Assembly (NCBI GenBank): GCA_934359755.1 | Contig: CAKRLV010000002.1 | Coordinates: forward strand, 62,001 to 126,000 | Reading direction: 5' to 3' | Origin: an uncultured Agathobacter sp. | GTDB lineage: Bacteria; Bacillota; Clostridia; Lachnospirales; Lachnospiraceae | DNA length: 64,000 nt | In this document: positions 35,595-44,257 of the stretch, piece after piece | How the letters are laid out: every line of letters starts with the position of its first letter | Position numbering within the stretch: the stretch's first letter is position 1 | Translations under genes and position numbers: made by a program | Notes under the pieces: model-generated | Told to the model about the DNA's origin: nothing | The model's database searches: none | Seen by the model: the letters and a program-made list of their open reading frames with translations, nothing else

Positions 35595-37769
35595 TTACTG
35601 TTGATCATCCGTAGTCTGCTGATCATCTGCTGGCTGTTGGTCATCTGTAGTCTGCTGGTCATCCGTAGTCTGCTGATCATCTGTAGTCTGTTGGTCATCT
35701 GCTGGCTGCTGATCATCTGTAGTCTGCTGGTCATCTGCTGGCTGCTGATCATCTGTAGTCTGCTGGTCATCTGTAGTCTGTTGTGATGTTGTGTCCTCAT
35801 ATTCAGCTGTACCATTTTTATTTTCATCATTTGCACTGCTTGCAGATGAATTACTTGGAGGATTATTTCCAGTAATTCCAAGATTATCATTTGTACCTGT
35901 AAGTTCTTCATCTGGATATATATTCATATAAGGAAGAACCTCTTTGAGAATCTCTCTTACTATGTTCTGTGCATATGAGCTGTGTGCCTGATCTTCTACA
36001 TTTGGCTGATCAATAACACAGTATATAACAAGCTGTGGATTGTCATATGGAACATATCCTATAAATGATACAAGATAACTACCCTTTTTTCTCAGATGAG
36101 TTTCCTCATCATACATCTGGGCTGTTCCAGTCTTTCCACCCATAGAATATCCATCAACTTTTGCTGTTGCACCTGTACCATTTGAAACTACACTTTTTAA
36201 GTACGATTTAAGTGTTGCACTGGTCGACTCAGATACAGTTTTCTTGATAGATGTTGCGCTTGTTGACGAAATAGTGTTTCCATTTGCATCCGTTATCTTC
36301 TTTATTACATGTGGTTGATAATAAGTTCCTCCATTTATTAAAGAAGAAAAAGCACTAATCATCTGTACCATGGTACAATTGTAATTCTGCCCAAATGCAT
36401 TTGTAGCTAAATCGACAGGCTTAATATTGTCAATTGTATACATAAGTGATGATGTATTAGCCTCACCTGGGAGGTCTATTCCTGTCTTTTGTCCAAAACC
36501 AAATTCAGCCTGATAATTGAGGAAATTCTCTGCTCCAATTTTGTATGTCATCTGCATTATCGCATCATTACATGAATCCATCAGAGTTTTTTCAAGAGTC
36601 TCAACACCATGTCCGCTTCTGTTAACACATCTTATTTTCTGTCCACCAAATGTCTCGCCACCATCACATAAAAAAGTCATATCATCGGTAAGTGTTCCTG
36701 TTTCCAGTCCACCTGCAACTGTAAATGGTTTCTGTACTGATCCCGGCTCATATGTGGCAGTAACGCTGTAATTCTGCCATAGTTTGTTAAGGATATTCAT
36801 CTGATCATCATCAGACATATCATCTATCTGCTGCTGGGTATATAGAGATGATAAATCTCTTGGATTATTCGGATCAAATGTCGGATAATCTGCCATTGCA
36901 AGAATCTCACCGTTGTTTGGATTTTCAATTACTACAGATATATTTTCCGCTCCATTACCGCTTCTTGCATTATTTGCATATGTATCTGCAAACTCTTTTA
37001 TTTTATTTTCTACAATCGACTGAATATTAGCATCTATTGTTGATACAAGCGTATTACCATTTTTTGGCTGTATGACTGTCTTTTCAAAATCATTGTCACT
37101 ATTTAAATAACCATATTCTCGTCCATTTATTCCATTAAGTGTACTGTTATAGTAATTCTCAAGTCCAGACGTTCCTACATTTCCAGAAGATGTAAATCCA
37201 ATCACCGAACTTGCAAGACTTCCGAATGGATAACTTCTCTGATATTCAGTTTCAAACCATACGCCTTTTATATTCGGATTTTTCTTATTTCCTTTTTCAT
37301 CTACTGCGTTTTGCATTTCTATAAAAGGCTGTACCACATTGTAATTCAGCCTCTTAGCCAATACAATATACCTATTTTTCTTTTCTTCTTTAGCATATTT
37401 TTCCAGTGTACTTCTGTCCAAATCACTAAAACATTCAACAAGAGCATCTATTGTAGGTTCTATATACTTTTCTTTGTCTGTCATCACAGAACAATCCAAA
37501 ATAACATTATAGACAGCAACACTTGTAGCAAGAACGCTTCCATTTGTGTCTACAATGTCGCCACGTTGAAAAGGAAGTGTAACACTGTCATATGACTGTA
37601 GAGAAAGAACTCTTTTCTCATACTTCTCGCCATCTGAATACTGTATAAACATAAGTCGCCCTATCAGTACAACAAGCCCCACAATTATGATTCCGAACAA
37701 AACAATAAGCTTTGTTTTCATCTTACGGCTTAGCTTCTTGGCAGGACGCTTTCTTCTTCTATTTGCCAC
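35595..37769 (-). CDS. Class B penicillin-binding protein with DDQQ-repeat tail, first of tandem pair
   Basis: The 724-residue protein starts at the GTG 7 bases after AGGAG and 13 bases past the ftsL stop; the open frame extends further upstream inside ftsL without support. A basic tail and one span (about 19-41) are followed by FQRGDIVDTNGSVLA and the transpeptidase motifs EPGSVQKPF, DSCNDA and GGKTGTAQM, all canonical. The C-terminus after about residue 640 is low-complexity Asn/Ser/Glu and then ten tandem hexapeptides of the TTDDQQ/PADDQQ type. This acidic tail would lie outside the membrane and may span the wall or bind cations. It is probably the vegetative FtsI-like enzyme. Confidence 0.9.
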   Translation of the reverse strand: MANRRRKRPAKKLSRKMKTKLIVLFGIIIVGLVVLIGRLMFIQYSDGEKYEKRVLSLQSYDSVTLPFQRGDIVDTNGSVLATSVAVYNVILDCSVMTDKEKYIEPTIDALVECFSDLDRSTLEKYAKEEKKNRYIVLAKRLNYNVVQPFIEMQNAVDEKGNKKNPNIKGVWFETEYQRSYPFGSLASSVIGFTSSGNVGTSGLENYYNSTLNGINGREYGYLNSDNDFEKTVIQPKNGNTLVSTIDANIQSIVENKIKEFADTYANNARSGNGAENISVVIENPNNGEILAMADYPTFDPNNPRDLSSLYTQQQIDDMSDDDQMNILNKLWQNYSVTATYEPGSVQKPFTVAGGLETGTLTDDMTFLCDGGETFGGQKIRCVNRSGHGVETLEKTLMDSCNDAIMQMTYKIGAENFLNYQAEFGFGQKTGIDLPGEANTSSLMYTIDNIKPVDLATNAFGQNYNCTMVQMISAFSSLINGGTYYQPHVIKKITDANGNTISSTSATSIKKTVSESTSATLKSYLKSVVSNGTGATAKVDGYSMGGKTGTAQMYDEETHLRKKGSYLVSFIGYVPYDNPQLVIYCVIDQPNVEDQAHSSYAQNIVREILKEVLPYMNIYPDEELTGTNDNLGITGNNPPSNSSASSANDENKNGTAEYEDTTSQQTTDDQQTTDDQQPADDQQTTDDQQPADDQQTTDDQQTTDDQQTTDDQQPADDQQTTDDQQ
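35598..35777 (-). repeat. 18-bp tandem repeat encoding the PBP tail
   Basis: Ten 18-base units encode six residues each, either T-T-D-D-Q-Q or P-A-D-D-Q-Q, at the extreme 3-prime end of the PBP gene. Units differ by a few bases. Being in-frame, unit number can change without breaking the gene, so strain-to-strain length variation is expected. Confidence 0.9.
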
Positions 37770-37782
37770 CGCTTTTCTCCTA

Positions 37783-38256
37783 TTATTGTGGTATATCGCT
37801 GTATTGATCCATATAATTATTATTCTCAACAGAATAATAAACTATCTGGTCTTCTGTTGCATATTTCATACCGAGTTGGTTCATTGCTACATCCTTGATA
37901 TGGTTAAGGTCAACAGATGCTGTAAGTTCTTTATACTTGGCATCATTATCTGCTCTTATGTCCTGGATTTGGCTTTCTATCGCTGCAACATTGCGCATAC
38001 GCTGTGCCACCTGTGACTGTATCTGAATCAGTGAAAATGCAGCATAAGCGCTTGCAAAAACACATACAGATAAGAAAAGAACATAGCCTTTGCTCATCGT
38101 AAGTGCTTTTTCCCGATTTCTTCTAGCGGCATTTCTACGTGATTTTTTTCTTCTTGCTTCTTCTATTTCCTGACGGCTTTTTCTCTCGCGTCGTATTGGT
38201 TGTGCTTCTTCAAGTTCTCTTACTGTGTTTCCATTTATATAATAAGTCTTGTTCAT
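37783..38256 (-). CDS. ftsL: Cell division protein FtsL (septum formation initiator-like)
   Basis: The 157-residue protein has a strongly basic N-terminal half (about 20-50, Arg/Lys/Glu-rich), one membrane span (about 56-74, GYVLFLSVCVFASAYAAF) and an external coiled coil (about 78-125) with AMNQLGMKYATEDQIVYY near the end. This is the FtsL layout, and the place between rsmH and the PBP gene is the expected one. Confidence 0.85.
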   Translation of the reverse strand: MNKTYYINGNTVRELEEAQPIRRERKSRQEIEEARRKKSRRNAARRNREKALTMSKGYVLFLSVCVFASAYAAFSLIQIQSQVAQRMRNVAAIESQIQDIRADNDAKYKELTASVDLNHIKDVAMNQLGMKYATEDQIVYYSVENNNYMDQYSDIPQ

Positions 38257-38277
38257 ACTTTGAACTCCTTTTTCCGA

Positions 38278-39225
38278 TTACTTGCTATCCCGTTTTTCAA
38301 AAACCCTTAGTTTTGCGCTTTTAGATCTTGAATTGTGTTCTAATTCATCTTCTGAAGGTAAAATTGGCTTTCTTGTAACAACTTTACCTTTTGATTGCTT
38401 TCCACATACACATACAGGAAAATTAGTAGGGCATGTACATGGATTTTCATTTTTCTTGAAGTTTGACTTCACTATTCTGTCTTCTAAGGAATGAAATGTA
38501 ATAATACAAATTCTTCCTTCGTCATTAAGTAAATCTATCATATCATCAAGATTATCTCTTAATACATCAAGTTCATGATTAAGTTCTATTCTGATAGCCT
38601 GATATGTTCTCTTAGAAGGATGTCCTCCCGTTGCTCGTACCTTCTGTGGTATTGCTGCTTTTATTATCTCGTTAAGCTCGCCTGTTGTCTCAATGGGAGC
38701 CTTCTGCCTTGCTGCAACAATATGCTTTGCTATGTTCTTTGCGAATCTATCTTCACCATAGTCTCTGATAATTCTAAACAGCTCTATCTCACTATATTCA
38801 TTCACAATATCTCTTGCTGTGAGTGCTTGTCTGTCATCCATTCTCATATCAAGTGGTGCATCTTCGCTTCTGTAAGTAAATCCCCGCTCCGGTGTGTCAA
38901 GCTGAAATGATGACACTCCAAGATCGAGGATGATTCCGTCAACTTTTTCAATTCCAAGGTCACTTAATACATGCCTCATATCTGAGTAATTGCTTCGTAC
39001 TATTGTCACCCTGTCCTTATACTCACTAAGTCTCTCACCCGCTGCACATATAGCATCTGCATCCTGATCTATCCCAATCAGTCTTCCATTTGAAGAAAGT
39101 CTCTTGCAGATTTCCAATGAATGTCCGCCACCGCCAAGTGTTCCATCCACATAGATTCCATCAGGACGAATATTTAACTGTTCAATTGTCTCTTCTAGCA
39201 ATACTGAGTAGTGGTTAAATTTCAT
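38278..39225 (-). CDS. rsmH: 16S rRNA (cytosine-1402-N4)-methyltransferase RsmH
   Basis: The 315-residue enzyme starts at the ATG after AAAGGA; a TTG six codons earlier is weaker. Motifs are HYSVLLEETIEQL, the SAM-binding VDGTLGGGGHS, IDQDADAI, DGIILDLGVSSFQLD and PERGFTYRSEDAPLDMRMD. It methylates C1402 in the ribosomal P site. It lies between mraZ and ftsL as in most bacteria. Confidence 0.97.
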   Translation of the reverse strand: MKFNHYSVLLEETIEQLNIRPDGIYVDGTLGGGGHSLEICKRLSSNGRLIGIDQDADAICAAGERLSEYKDRVTIVRSNYSDMRHVLSDLGIEKVDGIILDLGVSSFQLDTPERGFTYRSEDAPLDMRMDDRQALTARDIVNEYSEIELFRIIRDYGEDRFAKNIAKHIVAARQKAPIETTGELNEIIKAAIPQKVRATGGHPSKRTYQAIRIELNHELDVLRDNLDDMIDLLNDEGRICIITFHSLEDRIVKSNFKKNENPCTCPTNFPVCVCGKQSKGKVVTRKPILPSEDELEHNSRSKSAKLRVFEKRDSK

Positions 39226-39246
39226 TCTGTTTCCTTTCTTCAATAA

Positions 39247-39678
39247 CTAAATTCCGATTCCGAGTTCTGCCATATGTTCTGCGATTTCATCCATGTCATC
39301 AAAATCTGTGTTGTCAAGATATCTGTCTTTGCTCCAGATTTCTACTCTGCTGTATACACCTACAGAAACTATATCTTTCTCTATTCCTGCGTACTCTCTC
39401 AAATTTGCGGGAAGTAATATTCTTCCCTGCTTGTCCACTTCACAGCTTGCAGCGCCTGCGAAGAAGAAACGCATAAATTTTCTAGCATCTTTTGAGGTCA
39501 GTGGTTTCTCGCGGAGGCTTTCTTCGATGCGATGCCATTCTTCATTGGAGTATACGAACAAACAGCCATCAAGTCCCTTTGTCACTACAAATTCATTTCC
39601 CAACTGTTCTCTGAATTTTGATGGAACAATAAGTCTTCCCTTGGCATCAATCGTATGATTGTACTCGCCCATGAACAT
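39247..39678 (-). CDS. mraZ: Transcriptional regulator MraZ
   Basis: The 143-residue protein begins at the ATG giving MFMGEYNHTIDAKGRL, the conserved family start; a GTG four codons earlier overlaps the ribosome site. Two AbrB-like SpoVT halves each carry the D-x-x-G-R motif (IDAKGRLIVPSKFR and VDKQGRILLPANLR). MraZ forms rings that bind repeated boxes upstream of its own gene and controls the dcw operon. Four such boxes are visible at 39747-39794. Confidence 0.95.
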   Translation of the reverse strand: MFMGEYNHTIDAKGRLIVPSKFREQLGNEFVVTKGLDGCLFVYSNEEWHRIEESLREKPLTSKDARKFMRFFFAGAASCEVDKQGRILLPANLREYAGIEKDIVSVGVYSRVEIWSKDRYLDNTDFDDMDEIAEHMAELGIGI

Positions 39679-39746
39679 ATGACATCTCACCTCCTCTTTT
39701 TATATGTATTTAGAGGAAGTTTTCAACATATTTGTCAACTTATCCA

Positions 39747-39794
39747 CCACTTCACTCCACTTTGTTGGATTTTCACTCCACTTTCTACCACTTT
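39747..39794 (-). promoter_or_regulatory. MraZ-box array upstream of mraZ
   Basis: On the minus strand four boxes of [A/G]AAGTGG type occur at 39788-39794, 39778-39784, 39757-39763 and 39747-39753. Spacing is 10, 21 and 10 bases, so all face the same side of the helix. MraZ of Mollicutes and other bacteria binds tandem AAAGTG-type boxes. A TTGACA hexamer lies just downstream (39738-39733), so bound MraZ would cover or abut the promoter. Confidence 0.7.
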
Positions 39795-39837
39795 TCTTAC
39801 ATAATACACCCTCAAGCCAATAAAATCAAGGTTTCTG

Positions 39838-39874
39838 GTAAAAAAAATGCGCAAAGCCATAAAAACTTTGCGCA
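39838..39874 (-). terminator. Terminator of the DUF1540 gene
   Basis: The minus strand reads TGCGCAAAG, an 8-base loop, CTTTGCGCA (39848-39874), followed by eight T (39840-39847). It lies about 70 bases beyond the DUF1540 stop and insulates the mraZ operator from read-through. Confidence 0.92.
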
Positions 39875-39945
39875 GTACTATTTACCTATTTTTCACAATA
39901 GGCTTTCTGTTTTTATAATAAAGTGGATGATAGTGGCGGATTTAT

Positions 39946-40260
39946 TTATATAATGAAACTAGCACATTCTGTCTCACTCATATCATCTGCATATTTTCCC
40001 GAAATACCAATATGATTTGCACTACACTTATGATTCTGGTTAAATTTGCATTCAACAGCTCCGCAATTTACATCAGTATCCTTGGCTGCGTCTTCTGACA
40101 TCGCATTTGAACAACAGCCCCTTCTTTTAACTTCAAAGCTGCCACAGCATGTCTCTGACGCATATCTGGCAGTATCACCTTCCACCCCAATATTTTTTCT
40201 CACACAACTAGCATCCTTATTATAGGTACAGTTAACTACATCACAATCAAGTTTTGCCAT
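39946..40260 (-). CDS. Double DUF1540 domain protein, Cys-rich
   Basis: The 104-residue protein has two copies of the DUF1540 motif: CDVVNCTYNKDASCVRKNIGV ... ETCCGSF and CGAVECKFNQNHKCSANHIGI ... TECASF. The spaced Cys of each copy probably bind a metal or form a small knuckle. Such proteins are frequent in clostridia and bacilli and are often sporulation-linked, but no function is established. Monocistronic, with its own terminator. Confidence 0.88.
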   Translation of the reverse strand: MAKLDCDVVNCTYNKDASCVRKNIGVEGDTARYASETCCGSFEVKRRGCCSNAMSEDAAKDTDVNCGAVECKFNQNHKCSANHIGISGKYADDMSETECASFII

Positions 40261-40397
40261 TTCATTTTCCTCCTTTTAATGTATTACAGAAATTAGTATT
40301 TGTTTTTTTTATAAATAAATACATTTTTCACTTGCCATATTCTGCATTTCATGGTATATTCTTAATTGTTAAGAAATTGTTACAAGGAGTTGACAAA

Positions 40398-41255
40398 ATG
40401 AAACATTTCCTCAAAAATTTTAAATCATTTTTATTAACAATTATGATAATAGCTGTAATATTACCTCAAACGGTTATGGCAGCAACATCAAGTACAAATG
40501 AGACACTATCCGGAGTTACCAACATAGAGATAAACGAAGTTACACAGATGAACCTGGCTTCATCTAACGTAACAACTGTATATAATTTTCTTGTAAAGGA
40601 ATTAAATCTTACACCAGCCGCAGCTTGTGGAATCATGGCGAATATAGAGCATGAATCAAGCTTCAACCCAAAAGCAAAGACTTCACGTTCATACGGACTT
40701 TGCCAGTGGACTGGTTCAAGATACACTTTACTTAAGAAATGGTGCAAGAAAAATGGTTATAATTATAAGACTATAAAAGGTCAAATGAATTATCTTAAAG
40801 CAGAACTTACAGGCAGCAGGCTTTTATACGATGGAAAGACAATTTACAATTATCTTCTTTCTATTGAAAATAATGCAAATGGTGCTTACAAAGCGGCTTC
40901 TTACTGGTGCAAGAAATACGAAAGACCTGCAAAAGTTAATTCACGTTCCCATAAACGTGGTAATTTATCCAAAAATTCATATTGGCCAGTTTATGGTGAT
41001 AAAACTGCTTCTATCACATCAATAAAGACAAACAGCGATGGAATCTGCATAACATGGAAAGGTTCCGGCAAAGAATGTGATATATATAGAAGTACAGATG
41101 GACTTAAGTTCAACAAAATAGGTTCTTCTACTGATAAAACTTATACAGATAGTAAGTCACTCCGTCACGGGGCCACTTACACATACAGAATATATAGCAA
41201 TGGTTATTACTCAACAGTATCTTCTTATGATTATTCTAAGAAGGCTGCTAAATAA
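40398..41255 (+). CDS. Secreted phage-tail-type lysozyme
   Basis: The protein has 285 residues from the ATG after AAGGAG. The signal peptide is basic and then hydrophobic (about 1-27, ending AVMAA). Residues about 53-195 match the phage tail lysozyme family: VYNFLVKELNLTPAAACGIMANIEHESSFNP with the putative catalytic Glu, and SYGLCQWTGSRY. The C-terminal 80 residues look like a fibronectin type III or wall-binding domain (GICITWKGSGKECDIYRSTDG). It should cut peptidoglycan outside the cell, for example in remodelling or germination. No phage genes lie nearby. Confidence 0.83.
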   Translation: MKHFLKNFKSFLLTIMIIAVILPQTVMAATSSTNETLSGVTNIEINEVTQMNLASSNVTTVYNFLVKELNLTPAAACGIMANIEHESSFNPKAKTSRSYGLCQWTGSRYTLLKKWCKKNGYNYKTIKGQMNYLKAELTGSRLLYDGKTIYNYLLSIENNANGAYKAASYWCKKYERPAKVNSRSHKRGNLSKNSYWPVYGDKTASITSIKTNSDGICITWKGSGKECDIYRSTDGLKFNKIGSSTDKTYTDSKSLRHGATYTYRIYSNGYYSTVSSYDYSKKAAK

Positions 41256-41298
41256 AGACTCTAAATTTTTCAAAAATCTTCTAAAAATTACTCAAAAT

Positions 41299-41330
41299 AA
41301 ATCCGCTCGTAATGAGCGGATTTATTTTTT
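41299..41330. terminator. Two-way terminator between lysozyme and thrS
   Basis: The stem AAATCCGCTC/GAGCGGATTT with a GTAAT loop (41299-41323) is followed by ATTTTTT on the plus strand and preceded by A-rich sequence that gives T on the minus strand. It serves both converging genes. Confidence 0.9.
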
Positions 41331-41344
41331 ATTACTATTTTATA

Positions 41345-43312
41345 TTATCTCTTTTTCTCTTCCTCCGGAAGTTCAACCCTGATTTCTTTTGTACGGATTT
41401 CCTTACAAATCTGATCGACAAATTCATCTAATGGCTTAGTTCCTTCATTACCATCGTAACGGCTTCTTACAGATACTGTACCATCCTCTGCTTCCTGCGC
41501 TCCAACAACAAGCATATATGGAAGCTTATCAAGTCTTGCCTCTCGGATCTTGTATCCGATTTTCTCAGAACGGTTATCAACTGTACAATCAATATCATTC
41601 TTCTTTAATTCATCGGCTACCTTCTGTGCGTAGTCTACATACTTCTCAGAGATTGGGAGTACTCTTACCTGCTCAGGGCAAAGCCATGTAGGGAACTTAC
41701 CAGCATAATGCTCGATAAGCCATGCAAGTGTACGCTCATAACATCCCATTGATGTACGATGGATAATCCATGGACGAACTTTTTCACCATTCTCATCAAT
41801 GTAATACATTCCAAAGTTCTCTGCTGATGCACAATCAAGCTGGATAGTAACCATTGTATCTTCTTTGCCATATACGTTCTTGGCCTGAATATCAATCTTT
41901 GGTCCATAGAATGCAGCTTCTCCATCTGCCTCTGTAAACGGAATATTATTCTCATTCATAACATCACGAAGATACTGCTGTGTGCTGTTCCAATACTCCT
42001 CATCTCCGAGATATTTGTCTGTATTCTTAGGATCCCATTTAGAGAGACGATATGTCACATCACCATCAATTCCAAGTGTCTTCATAACATAGTGGCAAAG
42101 CTCTGTACAACGTGTCAGCTCCTCTTCTGCCTGATCTGGGCGAAGAATAATATGAGCCTCTGTAATTGTAAACTGACGGACTCTTGTAAGTCCATGCATC
42201 TCACCTGAATCTTCATTTCTAAAAAGTGTAGATGTCTCAGCCATACGATATGGAAGATCTCTGTATGAATGCTGTTCATTCATATATACATAATACTGGA
42301 ATGGACATGTCATAGGACGAAGAGCCATTGTCTCTTTGTCATCATCATCCTTATTAAGAATGAACATTCCATCCATATAATGATCCCAATGTCCGGAAAT
42401 CTTGTAGAGGTCACTCTTAGCCATAAGTGGTGTACGTGTACGAACATATCCCCACTCTTTGTCCTCAAGGTCTTCAATCCATCTCTGGAGTTTCATAATC
42501 ATCTTAGTTCCCTTTGGTGTAAAAAGAGGAAGTCCCTGTCCAATCACATCAACTGTTGTAAATAATCCCATCTCACGTCCAAGTTTATTGTGGTCACGGT
42601 TCTTTGCATCCTCTAACTTAGCAAGGTGTTCTTTAAGTTCATCCTTCTTGTTGAAAGCTGTACCATAAATTCTCTGAAGTCTCGCCTTATTTGAATCACC
42701 TCTCCAGTAAGCCATTGAAGAAGAAATAAGCTTAAACGCCTTAACTCCCTTTGTGCTCATAAGATGTGGTCCGGCACAAAGATCAACAAATCCCCCCTGA
42801 TCATAGAATGAGATTTCAGCATCTTCTGGAAGATCTTCGATAAGTTCTACCTTATATGGCTCACCCTTTTCTTCCATTAACTTAATAGCCTCTTCTCTTG
42901 GAAGTGTAAATCTTGTAATCTCATGTCCTTCTTTGATAATCTTCTTCATCTCAGCTTCAAGCTTATCAAGATCCTCTCTTGAAAATGGCTCATGATCGAA
43001 ATCATAATAGAAACCATCATCAATAGAAGGCCCAATTGTAATCTTAGCATCTGGGAAGATTCTTTTTACAGCCTCAGCAAGTACATGTGATGCTGTATGT
43101 CTGATAACCGGAAGTGCTGCTGGATCATTGGCCGTGATAATGTTAAGTTCTACGTCAGAATCAATAACTGTACGTAAATCAACAACCTCTCCATTCACTT
43201 CGCCTGCACATGCCATACGTGCAAGACCTTCACTAATATCAAGCGCTATATCGTATACACTTTTTGCTTCACTGTACTCTTTTACAGAACCATCTTTTAA
43301 TGTAATCTTCAT
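41345..43312 (-). CDS. thrS: Threonyl-tRNA synthetase
   Basis: The 655-residue protein has full-length class II ThrRS build: TGS domain (1-62), the editing domain with HTASHVLAEAVKRIFP and a CAGPH motif, and the catalytic domain with MALRPMTCPFQYYVY (motif region 2), RVRQFTITEAHI, and GCYERTLAWLIEHYAGKFPTWLCP (motif 3), then the anticodon-binding domain. It charges tRNA-Thr. Expression is controlled by the T-box leader at 43792-44160, which also precedes a small membrane-protein gene. Confidence 0.97.
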   Translation of the reverse strand: MKITLKDGSVKEYSEAKSVYDIALDISEGLARMACAGEVNGEVVDLRTVIDSDVELNIITANDPAALPVIRHTASHVLAEAVKRIFPDAKITIGPSIDDGFYYDFDHEPFSREDLDKLEAEMKKIIKEGHEITRFTLPREEAIKLMEEKGEPYKVELIEDLPEDAEISFYDQGGFVDLCAGPHLMSTKGVKAFKLISSSMAYWRGDSNKARLQRIYGTAFNKKDELKEHLAKLEDAKNRDHNKLGREMGLFTTVDVIGQGLPLFTPKGTKMIMKLQRWIEDLEDKEWGYVRTRTPLMAKSDLYKISGHWDHYMDGMFILNKDDDDKETMALRPMTCPFQYYVYMNEQHSYRDLPYRMAETSTLFRNEDSGEMHGLTRVRQFTITEAHIILRPDQAEEELTRCTELCHYVMKTLGIDGDVTYRLSKWDPKNTDKYLGDEEYWNSTQQYLRDVMNENNIPFTEADGEAAFYGPKIDIQAKNVYGKEDTMVTIQLDCASAENFGMYYIDENGEKVRPWIIHRTSMGCYERTLAWLIEHYAGKFPTWLCPEQVRVLPISEKYVDYAQKVADELKKNDIDCTVDNRSEKIGYKIREARLDKLPYMLVVGAQEAEDGTVSVRSRYDGNEGTKPLDEFVDQICKEIRTKEIRVELPEEEKKR

Positions 43313-43407
43313 TCTACTCTTGTCTCCTTTATACTTTCTAATATGTCTGCATAATAATTCGGGGTAATATTGTTATAATTCACTTATATCACCTTATACA
43401 AACGGCT

Positions 43408-43641
43408 TTAATCTTCATAAAAATCATCTTCATCAAATTGAAAATCGTCAAAATCGTCTATGCCATTGTAGTAATTGTAATTACCATTGTCACATCCGTA
43501 TCTTTGATTCTTCCTTGGCGAAAGAAACATTCCTACAACCACACCAGTCAAAGCACTCACTGCAATGGTCAGAAAGAATTCAGCCTTTGAAACTTTCACT
43601 TCCTGTGGGATTTCTTTAATCATTTTCAAAAATTGCTTCAT
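43408..43641 (-). CDS. Small single-span membrane protein in the thrS transcript
   Basis: The protein has 77 residues from the ATG at 43641; a GTG fourteen codons earlier has no ribosome site. One membrane span lies at about 19-38 (AEFFLTIAVSALTGVVVGMFL), followed by a SPRKN turn and an Asn/Tyr/Asp-rich tail that becomes strongly acidic (DDFDDFQFDEDD). Similar small proteins are common in Lachnospiraceae, but their function is unknown. It lies between the T-box leader and thrS and would be induced by threonine starvation if transcribed with thrS. Confidence 0.7.
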   Translation of the reverse strand: MKQFLKMIKEIPQEVKVSKAEFFLTIAVSALTGVVVGMFLSPRKNQRYGCDNGNYNYYNGIDDFDDFQFDEDDFYED

Positions 43642-43791
43642 CTTGTATATCACCAGCTTTCCTATATAGAACAAATATGTCACCTTGCTACTTCATGCAT
43701 GTCGATGCGGACATACAGAAGCTGCTTCTAATCCACTCGAATCGTATATCTGTAGAGTATTTACGTTATAAAAAATTCTACAATAACGCAA

Positions 43792-44160
43792 AAATCCCCG
43801 ACACCGCAATGCAGTGTCAGGGACGATATTTCGTGGTTCCACCCTGAGTTCACTTATTATTCGAATGCACCATATATAATATATAGCATATATGCAACCT
43901 ATAAAATCATATCGCATATACCATCATATATTAAACGACATATAATATATAGCATATATGCAACCTATAAATCATATCGCATATACCATTGTATATTAAC
44001 GACATCTAATCTCTCGTAATAAGTCTCATAACGATTATAACGGTATCACCGGACCGTATTAGGGTCACTCCGAGGTGGTCTTCAATCAACGTCCTCAAGG
44101 ATATTCACACCAAACATATCCCTCTCTGATGATTCATGCTAATCTACTCTTCTCTTCAAC
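43792..44160 (-). promoter_or_regulatory. T-box leader (threonine-tRNA responsive) with terminator
   Basis: The minus strand contains the T-box proper AGGGTGGAACCACG (43842-43829) followed by a terminator stem CCCTGACAC...GTGTCGGGG and T-run (43828-43788). At the 5-prime end are typical stem I elements: AGAAGAGTA (near 44150), AGAGAGG and GGTGTGAATATCC in the distal region (about 44125-44095). A Thr codon ACC in GATACCG near 44045 is the best specifier candidate. Uncharged tRNA-Thr would stabilise the antiterminator and allow transcription of the small gene and thrS. The leader is enlarged by a tandem repeat. Confidence 0.92.
43871..44002 (-). repeat. Tandem duplication inside the T-box leader
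   Basis: Two near-identical units, 43871-43938 (68 bases) and 43939-44002 (64 bases), lie head to tail between stem I and the antiterminator. Each holds GCATATATGC and a GCGATATGAT/ATCATATCGC-like segment able to form hairpins. They differ by a few single-base indels and substitutions. Confidence 0.9.
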
Positions 44161-44257
44161 ATATTATCCTATTAATTTAAATCAATTATATGCATCTGAT
44201 ATAAATAATTCAATACCAATATTGTATTAAATTAATACATATTCCAAATAAGTCTAA

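Noticed and set aside
35568..35911. Open frames on both strands across the PBP repeat tail
   Set aside because: They are low-complexity shadows created by the 18-base repeat having no stops in several frames.
40398..41255. Lysozyme gene as a sign of a prophage
   Set aside because: It has a signal peptide and a C-terminal adhesion-like domain, its own terminator, and no structural or integrase genes nearby.
43693..43917. 74-codon open frame within the T-box region
   Set aside because: It covers the terminator, the T-box sequence and part of the tandem repeat; no ribosome site and the RNA features explain the sequence.
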